Below, in pieces: positions 5,411 to 5,949 of a stretch of DNA of 5,949 bases. Below the pieces are notes generated by a model that was not told the origin of the DNA, searched no databases, and saw only the letters and a program-made list of their open reading frames with translations. Source of the stretch: CALWZE01 sp964645785. Lineage in GTDB: Bacteria; Bacillota; Clostridia; Oscillospirales; Ruminococcaceae. Location: the NCBI GenBank assembly GCA_964645785.1, contig CAZYAV010000071.1:1-5949 (forward strand), in the 5' to 3' direction. Numbering within the stretch: the stretch's first letter is position 1; every line of letters starts with the position of its first letter. A program made the position numbers and the translations under genes.

Positions 5411-5949
5411 TTACGAATTGATCTTGGTGACAACGCCCGAACCGACCGTGCGGCCGCCCTCACGAATCGCGAAGCGGAGGCCTTCCTCAATCGCGATCGG
5501 CGTAATCAGCTCAACGTCCATCTCGACGTTGTCGCCGGGCATGCACATCTCGACACCGCCGGCAAGCGACACAACGCCGGTCACGTCGGTGGTGCGGAAA
5601 TAGAACTGCGGGCGATAGTTGTTGAAGAACGGGGTGTGACGGCCGCCCTCATCCTTTTTCAGGACGTAAACCTGGCCGTGGAACTTGGTGTGCGGGTTGA
5701 TGGAGCCGGGCTTGCACAGAACCTGGCCGCGCTCGATGTCCGAACGCTGCACGCCGCGCAGCAGCGCGCCGATGTTGTCGCCCGCCTCGGCAAAGTCGAG
5801 GGTCTTGCGGAACATCTCGAGGCCGGTGATGGTCGTCTTGGACTTCTCGTCGCTCAGGCCGACAATCTCAACTTCCTCGCCAACCTTGACGGTGCCGCGC
5901 TCGACACGGCCGGTGGCAACGGTGCCGCGGCCGGTGATGGTCATGGTGT
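5411..5949 (-). CDS. tuf: Translation elongation factor Tu, C-terminal part
   Basis: EF-Tu delivers aminoacyl-tRNA to the ribosome as a GTP complex. The frame is open to the window edge, so the gene starts outside; the ATG at 5944 is internal, within the domain II motif MTITGRGTVATGRVERGTV. About 178 residues of roughly 400 are visible. They cover domain II (through NIGALLRGVQRSDIERGQVL) and domain III, with KPGSINPHTKFHGQVYVL, GGRHTPFFNNYRPQFYFR, TTDVTG and the C-terminal end GRTVGSGVVTKINS. The GTPase domain is outside the window. Near-universal sequence identity makes the call secure. The gene is followed by its own terminator and then guaB on the same strand. Its usual neighbours (fusA, rpsG, rpsL) would be expected further to the right but cannot be seen here. 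Confidence 0.98.
   Translation of the reverse strand, partial: TMTITGRGTVATGRVERGTVKVGEEVEIVGLSDEKSKTTITGLEMFRKTLDFAEAGDNIGALLRGVQRSDIERGQVLCKPGSINPHTKFHGQVYVLKKDEGGRHTPFFNNYRPQFYFRTTDVTGVVSLAGGVEMCMPGDNVEMDVELITPIAIEEGLRFAIREGGRTVGSGVVTKINS

Overview
The window reads as ordinary chromosome of a GC-rich member of the Clostridia, most likely an Oscillospirales/Ruminococcaceae-type anaerobe. That placement is an inference from the EF-Tu, GuaA, GuaB and HemL protein sequences, strong AGGAG-type ribosome binding sites and G/C-rich third codon positions; no 16S rRNA or other taxonomic marker is present. No transposase, integrase, CRISPR array, tRNA or rRNA was seen.

Layout. Plus strand: the 3' end of hemB (1-374) overlaps hemL (374-1660) by one base in a TAATG junction. 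These encode two early enzymes of tetrapyrrole synthesis: HemL makes 5-aminolevulinate and HemB condenses two of them to porphobilinogen. A 108-base gap with weak hairpins follows, then a 130-residue multi-pass membrane protein of unknown function (1769-2161). Next is a 502-base stretch without a convincing gene (2162-2663). It holds a candidate structured non-coding RNA (about 2171-2365) with long-range stems, a possible loop pseudoknot and a T-rich end, then an AT-rich tract with stacked small hairpins, a plus-strand terminator (2478-2500) and a perfect 40-bp palindrome (2521-2560) that ends the opposing operon.

Minus strand, read from right to left: the 3' part of tuf (EF-Tu domains II and III, 5949-5411), a strong terminator (5386-5362), guaB (5323-4202) and guaA (4190-2664). 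guaB and guaA are 11 bases apart and form a GMP-synthesis operon: IMP to XMP by GuaB, XMP to GMP by GuaA. The GuaB is a compact 373-residue form in which the regulatory CBS (Bateman) module is cleanly missing although the catalytic residues are present.

The plus-strand heme/membrane/ncRNA block and the minus-strand tuf-guaBA block converge on the AT-rich terminator zone at 2366-2663. The items most worth a second look are the ncRNA candidate and the CBS-less IMP dehydrogenase.
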